This document shows, in pieces, positions 26,051-34,174 of a stretch of 64,000 nt of DNA. Each line of letters starts with the position of its first letter. The first letter of the stretch is position 1. Below the pieces are notes generated by a model, which had not been told where the DNA came from, did not search any database, and saw nothing but the letters and a program-made list of their open reading frames with translations. Source of the DNA: Clostridium saccharoperbutylacetonicum N1-4(HMT) (GTDB taxonomy: Bacteria > Bacillota > Clostridia > Clostridiales > Clostridiaceae). A program made the position numbers and the translations under genes. The stretch spans positions 2,231,001 to 2,295,000 of the forward strand of contig NC_020291.1 of NCBI RefSeq assembly GCF_000340885.1, written 5' to 3'.

Positions 26051-26509
26051 ATGGATATTGTTAATGAGATTATATTATCACTAAAGAAAATACAAGAAAA
26101 GAATGAAATAAGTGTACCAAATGTTAAGGATAAACTTAACTTTTCACAAATTCATTGCATTGCCGCTATAGAATATATTGAGGATGCTAACATAACAAAA
26201 TTAGCACAAGAATTAAGTATGACAACAGGTGCTATAACCAAAATGTGTAGAAAGTTATTAAATGAAGGTTATGTTTCGAAGTATCAAAAAGAAGGAAATA
26301 ATAAAGAAGTGTATTACAATTTTACTGAACTAGGAATGAATGTGTGTGAAATTCATAAAAAAATTCATGATAAATCATATAATAAGAAAAAAGCTATTAT
26401 AGAGCAATATAATGATGAAGAAAAAGCTATTATATTAAGGTTTCTAGATGATGTGAATTTAATAGTTGAAGATACATTTTCTGATATAAGGAGGAGAGCT
26501 TATGAGTAA
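26051..26509 (+). CDS. MarR-family transcriptional regulator
   Basis: A 152-residue MarR-type winged-helix regulator. The DNA-binding domain runs about residues 30-100 (NITKLAQELSMTTGAITKMC is the recognition region, with the YQKEGNNKEVYYNFTELG wing). GAGGAGAAG precedes the ATG. The stop overlaps the start of the ICMT gene by eight bases, so the two are translationally coupled. It probably represses the operon through the dyad at 25992-26020. Confidence 0.88.
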   Translation: MDIVNEIILSLKKIQEKNEISVPNVKDKLNFSQIHCIAAIEYIEDANITKLAQELSMTTGAITKMCRKLLNEGYVSKYQKEGNNKEVYYNFTELGMNVCEIHKKIHDKSYNKKKAIIEQYNDEEKAIILRFLDDVNLIVEDTFSDIRRRAYE

Positions 26510-27077
26510 CATTACTATGATAAGTTTAATTTGGGGTTTATTTTGGGGATATTGGGTATTGGCAGCTATAAAAACTAGATCAAAAGTAAAAAAAGAAGCA
26601 AGTGGTCAAAGAAGTATGCAGAGAGTGCTTCATGTCATGTTTGTGGTTATTGCTTATGTTATTACTTTCTTTCAATTTAAAAATACATTTTTGGAAAATA
26701 AGATAATACCTAATTATGAATATGTGGAATATACAGGGCTTACAATTTTAGTATTATCTCTTTTGTTTGCAATATGGGCTAGAATAGAATTAGGAAGAAA
26801 TTGGAGTGGGGCGATTCAAAAAGTTGAAGGGCAAAGGCTAGTTCGTAGTGGCCCATATAAGTACATAAGGAATCCTATTTATACAGGAGTGGTATTTGGA
26901 TTTTTAGGGACTTTTATTACATTTGGAAACCTAGCTTCCCTTATAGGCTTCTTTATGATTTTACTTGTTTATATTATAAAAATAAGTAGGGAACAGAAAT
27001 TTTTAATAATGGAATTTGGGGAAGAATATAAAAAATATATAGAAGAATCATGGGCATTAATTCCTTTTATATTTTAA
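26502..27077 (+). CDS. Isoprenylcysteine carboxyl methyltransferase-family membrane protein
   Basis: A 191-residue membrane protein with about five hydrophobic segments. The C-terminal half has the ICMT/PEMT-type motif GPYKYIRNPIYTGVVFGF near residue 120, followed by the conserved E-x-x-L...FGEEYKKYIEE. Such bacterial proteins are S-adenosylmethionine-dependent methyltransferases of isoprenoid or lipid-like substrates. It is coupled to the MarR gene by an 8-bp overlap, which suggests a response to a membrane-active or hydrophobic compound. The substrate is unknown. Confidence 0.83.
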   Translation: MSNITMISLIWGLFWGYWVLAAIKTRSKVKKEASGQRSMQRVLHVMFVVIAYVITFFQFKNTFLENKIIPNYEYVEYTGLTILVLSLLFAIWARIELGRNWSGAIQKVEGQRLVRSGPYKYIRNPIYTGVVFGFLGTFITFGNLASLIGFFMILLVYIIKISREQKFLIMEFGEEYKKYIEESWALIPFIF

Positions 27078-27185
27078 AACTATATTGTTAATGACAAGGT
27101 GTTGAATTAATTGATGTTATTATAGTTACTAAAAAAATTGAAAACTTGAGAGTAAAAATGAAATTTTGAGGTGAAAGGTGTATCT

Positions 27186-27641
27186 ATGACTTATATTATA
27201 TTGATCATTATCATATTAAAATTTTTTAGGATAATTAATGGAAAGAATAAACGAATTAAGTTTCCTAATCTATGGTTGTTACCTATATTATTTATACTAA
27301 TGCTTATTGAGGATTACGCAAAAACATTGAATTTTACATTGAAAGAAATTCTGCTAATAATAATTTTTTCAATTATTGGATTAGGAGTAGGAATAATTCG
27401 TGGAAGAACATTAAAATACAGTAAGGATGAATCTAAAGATGAAGTTTATTACAGTGAGTCATATTTAAGTCTTGGAGTGTATATTATCCTTATTTTCATG
27501 AAATGGTTTCTTAAATATGTTGGTGGAGATATAACAAGCTTTATAAGTGTAGGAATTCTTATATTTGGATGTGCTTCTATGATAGGAAGAAGTATATGGC
27601 TGTCATATAAATATTTTCAATTTTCAGGTAATGCTAAATAG
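27186..27641 (+). CDS. CcdC/DUF1453-like membrane protein
   Basis: A 151-residue protein with four hydrophobic segments. The central motif GLGVGIIRGRTLKYS after the second segment is the DUF1453/CcdC hallmark (GxxxGxxRG). ATG 27186 is preferred over GTG 27171 for a clean hydrophobic N-terminus, with AAAGGTG before it. It lies 108 bases after the ICMT gene in the same direction and may belong to that operon. Function is unknown; CcdC was linked to cytochrome c loci in Bacillus, which does not fit an anaerobe. Confidence 0.68.
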   Translation: MTYIILIIIILKFFRIINGKNKRIKFPNLWLLPILFILMLIEDYAKTLNFTLKEILLIIIFSIIGLGVGIIRGRTLKYSKDESKDEVYYSESYLSLGVYIILIFMKWFLKYVGGDITSFISVGILIFGCASMIGRSIWLSYKYFQFSGNAK

Positions 27642-27869
27642 TTTTCAACGTTTTTGCATTAATATTTTACAAAATATAAATCTTATCTTACTCCAAAGAG
27701 TATTAGGAAAATTACTAAGGAATATAAAATGTATTACAAATAAAGTATGAGAGCATGTATGATTATGGATAGTATGCGGAAAAAATGATACATAAACATT
27801 TATGTACTAACTGCATGTTTAAAATGCATGATACTATTTAAGTAATTAAATTATTACCTTAAATATGCT

Positions 27870-27930
27870 TTAAAATGATTACAAAAAAATGGAACACTGC
27901 TCCAAAATGTTCTATAATCGTTTTAAAGAG
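27870..27930. terminator. Hairpin in the 27.64-28.07 kb gap
   Basis: CTTTAAAAT-GATTA pairs with TAATCGTTTTAAAG, enclosing a small inner GGAAC/GTTC hairpin. It has no strong T-run. Nothing else was seen in this 425-base gap. Confidence 0.4.
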
Positions 27931-28066
27931 GAGGGCTTATATCTATTCTTGTTATTTTAAATTAAATTATCAAAAGAATTTAGATTATAAAATTAAGCAG
28001 TCTAAAAAATTAGAGAGTACACATTTTTCATCAAATGAAATTATTAAAGAGTAAAGGAGAATCACA

Positions 28067-29089
28067 ATGTTATACAGTGAAATATTAGAAAAAGCAAGGA
28101 CATGTATAGGAGATTGTTGTAAAGCTTGTCATGAATGTAATGGAAGAACTTGTAAGAACAAAATTCCAGGACCTGGTGCTAAAGGAATTGGTGATGTAGC
28201 CATGAGAAACTATGATAAATGGAAAGAAATAAGAATTAATATGGATACTTTGGTAGAAAATAAACCAGTTGATACAAGTGTTCAATTATTTAATCAAAAA
28301 TTTAAATACCCAATTTTTGCTGGACCAGTTGGAGCAGTGAATCTTCATTATGGTGATAAATATGATGATATGTCTTATAATGATATTCTAGTTTCCTCTT
28401 GTGCAAAAAATGGTATACTAGCATTTACTGGTGATGGGACGAATCCAGAAGTAATGAAAGCAGCAACTGAAGCGATCAAAAAAGAAAATGGACTAGGTAT
28501 ACCAACTATTAAACCTTGGAACTACGAAACTATTTTAGAAAAAATGAAATATGTTAAAGCATCAAATGCCGTTGCTATTGCTATGGATATTGATGCAGCA
28601 GGATTACCTTTTTTGAAAAATATGACACCTCCTGCGGGAAGTAAATCTGTAAAAGAATTAAAAGAAATCATAGAAGCTTGTGATAAGCCATTTATTGTTA
28701 AAGGAATTATGACTGTTCAAGGAGCCTTAAAAGCTAAACAAGCTGGTGCAAGTGCCATTGTTGTATCTAATCATGGAGGAAGAGTCTTAGATCAATGTTT
28801 ATCAACAGCTGAAGTGTTAAAAGATATTGTTGATGTTGTAGGTACTGATATGAAAATCTTTGTTGATGGTGGCATTCGTAGTGGTGTAGATGTCTTTAAA
28901 GCACTTGCTATAGGAGCTGATGGTGTTTTAATTGCTAGGACATTTGTAACAGCACTATATGGTGGAGAAGAGGAAGGTATTCAAACATATGTTGATAAAA
29001 TTGGAAGTGAATTAATGGAAACCATGACAATGTGCGGGGCACATAGTCTGGATGAAATTACTCGTGATATGATTTCAATTCCTTGGTAA
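28067..29089 (+). CDS. FMN-dependent alpha-hydroxy-acid dehydrogenase with Cys-rich N-terminus
   Basis: A 340-residue TIM-barrel flavoenzyme of the lactate oxidase/glycolate oxidase/isopentenyl isomerase-2-like group. SNHGGR near residue 232 carries the catalytic His and Arg, and FVDGGIRSGVDVFKALAIGA binds FMN phosphate. The first 30 residues hold six cysteines (13, 17, 18, 21, 24, 29), unlike aerobic lactate oxidases, and may bind a metal or Fe-S cluster. AAAGGAG precedes the ATG. The gene stands alone. In a strict anaerobe it more likely passes electrons to another carrier than to O2, which is inference. Confidence 0.84.
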   Translation: MLYSEILEKARTCIGDCCKACHECNGRTCKNKIPGPGAKGIGDVAMRNYDKWKEIRINMDTLVENKPVDTSVQLFNQKFKYPIFAGPVGAVNLHYGDKYDDMSYNDILVSSCAKNGILAFTGDGTNPEVMKAATEAIKKENGLGIPTIKPWNYETILEKMKYVKASNAVAIAMDIDAAGLPFLKNMTPPAGSKSVKELKEIIEACDKPFIVKGIMTVQGALKAKQAGASAIVVSNHGGRVLDQCLSTAEVLKDIVDVVGTDMKIFVDGGIRSGVDVFKALAIGADGVLIARTFVTALYGGEEEGIQTYVDKIGSELMETMTMCGAHSLDEITRDMISIPW

Positions 29090-29203
29090 GGAACTGATGA
29101 AAAACGAATACTTGTTAATTTGACATGATAATGTAAGGAAGTCGCTAAACACGGGGCAGGGATATTGCAAAACGAATATTTGCTAATTTAATATGAATAT
29201 AAC

Positions 29204-29246
29204 CATGCAAAATTGAAAAATAATATCTTAATTTATGCATGGCTCT
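29204..29246 (+). terminator. Hairpin after the FMN dehydrogenase
   Basis: CCATGCA pairs with TGCATGG across an AT-rich loop, then CTCTTTG. It is a modest terminator. Confidence 0.5.
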
Positions 29247-29278
29247 TTGTATTAATATTCTAGAAAGTAAAGTCAGTA

Positions 29279-29320
29279 AAAAAAGCTTACCATATAAAAA
29301 TTAATATGGTAAGCTTTTTG
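29279..29320. terminator. Intrinsic terminator (CCATATAAAAAT family)
   Basis: AAAAAGCTTACCATAT pairs perfectly with ATATGGTAAGCTTTTT. It serves both the FMN dehydrogenase and the convergent HxlR gene. Relatives are at 8435 and 38675. Confidence 0.85.
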
Positions 29321-29382
29321 CTATTTATATCGGTTAATGCGCATTATGTCTAGTTAGTACTATGCTTTTTTATTTTACAAGA

Positions 29383-29724
29383 TTATTTGCAGCCACTATC
29401 TAGATGAGAATAATATTTAATAGACCAAGTCTCAATTTCTTTAATGATTTTTGTAAGGTCTCTTCCTTTTTCAGTAAGGTAATATTCAACTTTCGGCGGA
29501 ATTTCAGCATATATTTGCTTATTAACTAAGTCTTCAGTCTCTAATTCCTTAAGTTTTTCATTTAATACCTTCTGACTTATTCCGTTAGTTATTCGTTGAA
29601 GCTCTAGAAATCTTCTAGGTTTATCATATAAATGGCATAATAAGACTGCCTTCCATTTACCTCTGATAAAATCCATTGCAAAATCTAATAAACATATGTA
29701 GTGTTTGCCATTATACTGTATCAT
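29383..29724 (-). CDS. HxlR-family transcriptional regulator
   Basis: A 113-residue HxlR winged-helix regulator. Typical segments are DFIRGKWKAVLLCHLYDKPR, then ITNGISQKVLNEKLKELETE and the wing YAEIPPKVEYYLTEKGRDL. One Cys lies near residue 10 (YICLLDF), the position of the redox-sensing Cys in YodB/HypR-type members. It diverges from the flavoprotein at 30007, with two palindromes between them, and is probably its electrophile- or thiol-responsive repressor. Confidence 0.88.
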   Translation of the reverse strand: MIQYNGKHYICLLDFAMDFIRGKWKAVLLCHLYDKPRRFLELQRITNGISQKVLNEKLKELETEDLVNKQIYAEIPPKVEYYLTEKGRDLTKIIKEIETWSIKYYSHLDSGCK

Positions 29725-29896
29725 TTTCTTACCTACCTTTAATCTTTTATGTTTAACAGGACTGTATTAAATATATATTAGAGTTATAGCCATATATTGA
29801 GTGCTTTTATAATAACAAATTTTTAGAATAAAATAAACCTATACAATTATAAACCAAAATTTTATTTTTCATTAGAGTTTAGATATTATAATAAAT

Positions 29897-29937
29897 CTTA
29901 CTTAAAAGTAAGTAGTCTAACAAAAAAGTACGTACTT
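29897..29937. promoter_or_regulatory. HxlR operator palindromes
   Basis: CTTACTTAAAAGTAAG (29897-29912) and AAGTACGTACTT (29926-29937, perfect) lie between the divergent HxlR and flavoprotein genes. The 20-base segment from 29921 closely matches 31261-31280 before the second HxlR cassette. Confidence 0.75.
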
Positions 29938-30006
29938 GTTACTAAAATTATTTAACTATATAATAAGCACATATTAAAAAAATAGGTTATATATGGAGGT
30001 AAATAT

Positions 30007-30642
30007 ATGAAAGTAGTAGCTTTTAATGGAAGTCCTAAAAATAATGGAAATACCTTTGAGGCAATAAAGGCTGTAGCAAAAGAGTTAGAAAAGGAAAACA
30101 TTGAAGTAGAAATTGTTCATGTTGGAAATAAAGTAATCCGTGGCTGCATGGGCTGCGGTGGATGTGGTAGAAATATGAACGAAAGATGTGTATTTCAGAA
30201 TGATGAAGTTAATGATTGGATTCAAAAAATGAAAGAAGCAGATGGGATTATTTTAGGTTCTCCTGTACATTATTCAGCTATAGCAGGAACTATGAAATCA
30301 TTTTTAGATAGGGCATTTTATGTTACATCTGTGAATAATGGAATGCTTAGGCATAAGGTAGGGGCTAGTGTAGTTGCAGTTAGGAGATCTGGTGGGGTTC
30401 CAACATTTGAACAATTAAATAATTACATTAATTATTCAGAAATGTTAATGCCATCATCAAATTATTGGAATGTAGTTCATGGTGCAAAACCAGGAGAAGC
30501 ATTGCAAGATGAAGAAGGAATGCAGATTATGAGTGTTCTAGGAAAAAATATGGCATGGTTAATGAAGCTTGTTAATTCAGGAAAAAATAACGTAGAAGAA
30601 AACGAAAGAGAAGATAAAATATTTACAAACTTTATAAGATAA
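30007..30642 (+). CDS. Flavodoxin-family NAD(P)H oxidoreductase
   Basis: A 211-residue flavodoxin-fold reductase, the same length as and strongly similar to the one at 5114-5749. [18 protein letters not shown] forms the FMN phosphate loop, [16 protein letters not shown] the cysteine cluster, and [20 protein letters not shown] the flavin-stacking loop. GGAGG precedes the ATG. It is controlled by a divergent HxlR regulator, whereas its paralogue is paired with a TetR, so the two copies likely answer different signals. Confidence 0.87.
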   Translation: MKVVAFNGSPKNNGNTFEAIKAVAKELEKENIEVEIVHVGNKVIRGCMGCGGCGRNMNERCVFQNDEVNDWIQKMKEADGIILGSPVHYSAIAGTMKSFLDRAFYVTSVNNGMLRHKVGASVVAVRRSGGVPTFEQLNNYINYSEMLMPSSNYWNVVHGAKPGEALQDEEGMQIMSVLGKNMAWLMKLVNSGKNNVEENEREDKIFTNFIR

Positions 30643-30658
30643 TTATTTAGGAATAAAA

Positions 30659-30901
30659 ATGAAAGATGTAGTAATAGTGAGTGCAGTAAGAACTGCAATA
30701 GGAGCTTATGGAAAGACTTTGAAAGATGTACCGGCAGTTGGATTAGGTGTAATAGTAATAAAAGAAGCTGTTAAAAGAGCAAACATTAAACCGGAGGAAA
30801 TTAAAGAAGTTATCTTTGGAGATGTATTCAAGCAGGCCTTGGACAAAATCCAGTTACCTTATTTATCATCTTTATACTTATTACTAGGGATTGCTTACTG
30901 A
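30659..30901 (+). pseudogene. Truncated thiolase duplicate
   Basis: The first ~195 bases are nearly identical to the start of the thiolase at 34175, including the AGGAATAAAAATG leader. A one-base loss near 30831 shifts the frame and homology ends near 30852. The product would be about 57 thiolase residues plus unrelated tail, without the active-site Cys. The end overlaps the convergent HxlR gene by seven bases. It appears to be a partial duplication whose remainder was replaced. Confidence 0.88.
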
Positions 30902-31236
30902 CGAGATAACTTTTTACCCCATTCATTTAAAATTTCTAATGCAGGAACCAACTCTTCACAAATATCTGTCAGTGAATATTCCACATGTGGTGGAATACTG
31001 CTGTACTCTAATCTTTTTACAAGACCTTGTTCTTCTAGGGATCGTAAAGAGCGAGTCAGCATAATATTAGTGATTCCGGGGATATTTCGCTTAAGCTCAT
31101 TATATCTAATACTTTTTTTGTTGTATATTACCGACATAATTGGTATTTTCCATTTTCCTCCAATCACTTCGAGCGCATCAATAATAGGGCAAGTTTCATG
31201 ATAATTAGGTTGATTTGCATTTAGTTCATTTTTCAT
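30895..31236 (-). CDS. HxlR-family transcriptional regulator
   Basis: A 113-residue HxlR regulator with [20 protein letters not shown], then [20 protein letters not shown] and the wing [21 protein letters not shown]. The conserved Cys in ETCPI near residue 16 matches the redox-active position of the family. The start at 31236 is favoured by GGAGG eight bases upstream; the frame is open to 31263. It diverges from the flavin reductase gene at 31345 and probably represses it. Confidence 0.88.
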   Translation of the reverse strand: MKNELNANQPNYHETCPIIDALEVIGGKWKIPIMSVIYNKKSIRYNELKRNIPGITNIMLTRSLRSLEEQGLVKRLEYSSIPPHVEYSLTDICEELVPALEILNEWGKKLSRQ

Positions 31237-31260
31237 ATGTAAAACCTCCATATTAGGGAA

Positions 31261-31280
31261 CAAAAATGTGCGTACTTGTA
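31261..31280. promoter_or_regulatory. HxlR operator-like segment
   Basis: CAAAAATGTGCGTACTTGTA matches CAAAAAAGTACGTACTTGTT at 29921-29940 at 17 of 20 positions. Both lie in HxlR divergons. Confidence 0.6.
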
Positions 31281-31344
31281 CTTATGTTTCTTAATGAATA
31301 AAATAGTAACATATAAGATAATCAAATACAAGGAGGCAAAATAT

Positions 31345-31917
31345 ATGAAAAAAGATTTAGGCGCAAAAACTTTGGTTTATCCTACACCGGTTTTGGTTAT
31401 ATCTACTTATGATAAAGAAGGTAATTCCAATGCCATGACTGCCGCTTGGGGTGGGATTTGTTGCTCATCTCCACCTTGCGTGGCAATTTCATTACGCAAA
31501 GCTACGTATACCTACGATAGTCTTATGGATAGAAAGGCCTTTACAATAAATATTCCTTCAGAAAAATATATTAAAGAGGCTGATTATTTTGGAATGGTGT
31601 CAGGGAAAAAGGAAGATAAGTTTGCAAAGACCGGGCTTACACCGATAAAAAGTGAATTTGTTGATGCTCCTTTTATTGATCAATTTCCAATAAATATAGA
31701 GTGTAAAATTATACAAATTAATGAGCTTGGTCTGCATACTCAGTTTATTGGTGAAGTTATGAATGTTAAGATAGATGATATTGTTCACGAAGGCGATGTC
31801 AATCAACCGATTATAGAACAAATAAGGCCTTTACTATTTGCTCCAGATAGTAGAAATTACTATGGAGTTGGAGAACAAGTTGCCAAGGCGTTTTCTATAG
31901 GTAAGGAGATTAAATAA
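31345..31917 (+). CDS. Flavin reductase-like (flavoredoxin) FMN-binding protein
   Basis: A 190-residue protein of the flavin-reductase/flavoredoxin split-barrel family that binds FMN and carries out NAD(P)H- or ferredoxin-linked reduction. [20 protein letters not shown] near residue 15 and [23 protein letters not shown] near 36-58 are the core FMN-binding strands. Three cysteines occur in that segment. ATG 31345 follows AAGGAGG. It is paired with the divergent HxlR gene. Confidence 0.86.
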   Translation: MKKDLGAKTLVYPTPVLVISTYDKEGNSNAMTAAWGGICCSSPPCVAISLRKATYTYDSLMDRKAFTINIPSEKYIKEADYFGMVSGKKEDKFAKTGLTPIKSEFVDAPFIDQFPINIECKIIQINELGLHTQFIGEVMNVKIDDIVHEGDVNQPIIEQIRPLLFAPDSRNYYGVGEQVAKAFSIGKEIK

Positions 31918-31925
31918 TATAACAA

Positions 31926-31968
31926 AAAAGAGAAGTCGATCTTATTAAATAAACCTCTCTTCTCAACT
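31926..31968 (+). terminator. Intrinsic terminator
   Basis: AAGAGAAG pairs with CTCTCTTCTC across a 20-base loop after the flavin reductase gene; the T-run is weak. Confidence 0.5.
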
Positions 31969-32065
31969 TAATTATAGCATATGTAAAATAGAAATATAAG
32001 TCTATATTTCTCACTGTATATATATTAAGATAATGTAACTATAATAAAATATGAGGAGAATTTAT

Positions 32066-32095
32066 ATGAGTATTGAAAACAAAGCACCAATATAG
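32066..32095 (+). other. Mini-ORF / misframed start ahead of arr-like gene
   Basis: ATG 32066 follows GAGGAGAA at good spacing but encodes only MSIENKAPI before TAG. The Arr-like frame starts three bases later. One extra base would join the two into a normal N-terminus. It is either a frameshift or a leader peptide. Confidence 0.6.
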
Positions 32096-32097
32096 AT

Positions 32098-32502
32098 ATG
32101 ACTTTGGATAAAGGACCATTTTATCATGGAACGAAGGCAAAACTCGAAGTAGGGGCTTTAATTAAAATAGGATTTTCATCTAATTATGGTGTAGGTAAGA
32201 AAGCTAATTTTGTTTATATGACAGCAACTTTAGATGCTGCAATTTGGGGAGCAGAGCTAGCAATTGGTGATGGCAATGAAAGAATCTATATAGTTGAACC
32301 TACTGGCGAATTTGAAAATGACCCTAATTTGACTGATAAAAAGTTCTCAGGAAATCCTACACGTTCCTACCGTACAAGGTTTCCTTTGAAAGTTGTTGGT
32401 GAAATAAGTAAATGGAAAGGGCATTCACCAGAAGCACTTAAAAATATGAAAGATAATTTAAATAAGCTTAAAGAACAAGGAATTGAAGCTATAAATGAGT
32501 AA
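32098..32502 (+). CDS. arr: Rifampin ADP-ribosyltransferase-like protein (Arr family)
   Basis: A 134-residue protein of the Arr family, which inactivates rifamycins by NAD-dependent ADP-ribosylation. FYHGTKAKLEVGALIKIGFS at residues 8-27 holds the His of the H-Y-D triad. FVYMTATLDAAIWGAELAIG and the Asp in YIVEPTGEFENDPN follow, and RSYRTRFPLKVVGEISKW ends the fold. Length is normal. Its own ATG has no ribosome site; the site belongs to a nine-codon ORF just upstream in another frame. Expression may depend on reinitiation or be lost. Confidence 0.8.
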   Translation: MTLDKGPFYHGTKAKLEVGALIKIGFSSNYGVGKKANFVYMTATLDAAIWGAELAIGDGNERIYIVEPTGEFENDPNLTDKKFSGNPTRSYRTRFPLKVVGEISKWKGHSPEALKNMKDNLNKLKEQGIEAINE

Positions 32503-32564
32503 AAATTATATTAAGCAATTTTAAAATATGCATGTATCAAGGATATAAAAAATTACACAATTGA

Positions 32565-32607
32565 GGAGAACCAAATCAAGATAATTTGAGTGGTTCTCCT
32601 TTTTTTA
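32565..32607 (+). terminator. Intrinsic terminator (AGAACC family)
   Basis: GGAGAACCA pairs with TGGTTCTCC, then a T7 run. MITE copy 2 begins immediately after. Confidence 0.8.
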
Positions 32608-32608
32608 A

Positions 32609-32953
32609 TATAGATATCCAATTTAAGAGTTTAACTTATAAATGGAATATGTATACACTCTTTAGAAATTAAAATTACAACTTTACGCTAGAAATATGAT
32701 ACAATTTTTCTGGAGCAGGCATGTGAAATTGAGCTGTTGAAGGTTGTTAATGTGGGCTTGTTTCATTTACAGCTTGTCCAAAAGTGAATGTCCAAATTTT
32801 ATATTTAGAAACATGAACTTTTGGACACGCTGAAATGACGGCAAGCCCGCATTTAGAACCTTCCAGCGAAAATTTTACTAGTCCTGCAGAAGATAAATGT
32901 ATCATATTTCGGTGATTGTTGCATAAGTCTAATTCTTGCTTTGGATATCTATA
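32609..32953 (-). mobile_element. MITE-like fold-back element, copy 2 (inverse orientation)
   Basis: The longest copy (345 bp), with the same termini and TA flanks. Its core stem is AATGTGGGCTTG/CAAGCCCGCATT with an apical TGTCCAAAAGT/ACTTTTGGACA. These differ from copy 1 on both strands yet still pair. The right terminus reads into the LysR gene and supplies its stop codon. Confidence 0.85.
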
Positions 32954-33846
32954 ATATTAAAATCTTTTCTTACTAATTCAATAAATAAGGACATTGCAGG
33001 GCTAATCCACTTATTTTTGTGATAAGCATAAATTGCTGTGACTTTAGCATCTAAAGAGTCTAGTTTTATTTCCTTTAACTTTCCACTATCAAGCTCTTCT
33101 TCTACTGTAAAACGCGGTAAAAATGAAATTCCAAGATTACTTGCAACACATTTTTTTATAGCTTCTATACTCCCAAGTTCGATTGTATTATCTAAGAATA
33201 TATTTTTATCAAAAAAATAACTTTCAAGGATTTTTCGATAAATAGATTCAACTTCATTAATGATAAGGCTTGTATTTATTTTTTGATTAGGTTTGCTGAA
33301 ATCTAATTTTTCTTGATCAAATTGAGGGGAGCAGACTAAAGCTACGCCAAAATCAGAAAGTTTAACAGCATTTAAGCTTTCATTCTTACTTCCTACATTA
33401 TACATTAATCCAAGGTCTGCTTCACCACTGGCTAACATATTTTTTATGTCATAGCAATTGAGGGAAACCATAGAAAGTTTTACATTAGGAGCTTTTTCTT
33501 TAAACATATATAATACGTTTTGCAATTTATAAGACATTAAAGATTCTGCAACAGCAATTTTTAATTCTCCAGTAATATTATTACCATATTTGCCAAGACT
33601 CTCAATCTTTTTCACTGTATTAAGTAGTTCATCAGCATATGGGATTAGTTCCTTTCCTACAGGAGTCAGTACCATATTACGTCCTATTTTTTCAAATAAC
33701 TTGATTGAAAGTTCTTGCTCTAGCTGCTGAATTTGTGAGGTTACAGTGGATTGAGTATAACCTAATTTCATTGCTGCATTTGAAAAATTACCTTCTTCTA
33801 TAATGCCTTTAAAGGTTTTAAAATGTCTGATATCCATTAACTTCAC
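32929..33846 (-). CDS. LysR-family regulator with MITE-derived C-terminus
   Basis: A 305-residue LysR-type regulator. The N-terminal winged helix (NFSNAAMKLGYTQSTVTSQI at about residues 18-37) is followed by a substrate-binding domain of two alpha/beta lobes, about residues 90-295. GGAGTG precedes the ATG. The last seven codons (IDIQSKN) and the TAG lie inside MITE copy 2, so the original end was replaced; length is still normal, and the protein is probably functional. The divergent thiolase is a possible target. Confidence 0.87.
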   Translation of the reverse strand: MKLMDIRHFKTFKGIIEEGNFSNAAMKLGYTQSTVTSQIQQLEQELSIKLFEKIGRNMVLTPVGKELIPYADELLNTVKKIESLGKYGNNITGELKIAVAESLMSYKLQNVLYMFKEKAPNVKLSMVSLNCYDIKNMLASGEADLGLMYNVGSKNESLNAVKLSDFGVALVCSPQFDQEKLDFSKPNQKINTSLIINEVESIYRKILESYFFDKNIFLDNTIELGSIEAIKKCVASNLGISFLPRFTVEEELDSGKLKEIKLDSLDAKVTAIYAYHKNKWISPAMSLFIELVRKDFNIIDIQSKN

Positions 33847-33885
33847 TCCAATCTCTATATTAAGATAATAATATATTGAAAAAAA

Positions 33886-33900
33886 CGAATTGTCAATTCG
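33886..33900. promoter_or_regulatory. Candidate LysR operator
   Basis: CGAATTGTCAATTCG is a 7-bp-arm palindrome 40 bases upstream of the LysR start. It fits an autoregulatory T-N11-A type site. No gene was seen in 33901-34160. Confidence 0.55.
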
Positions 33901-34174
33901 AATATATCAATTTTACAAATATATAATCCTCTGATAATATAAAGTCATAGAGCAGGTGCAAGTTAATTTAGCAAGTTTTATGAATGCTCTTACATTAGAT
34001 ATATTGCAATTATAAACGTTCAATACTCAATGAGTTATGATCAATAAAGGTTGATTTGCATTAGAAAGTATTAAGTTTTGAACAGTTCTTTTTGCAACAT
34101 ATATTTATATATTCTTATATCAATATTTGTTAAAAAAATAACAAATAAAATTTTCATTATGGGAGGAATAAAAA

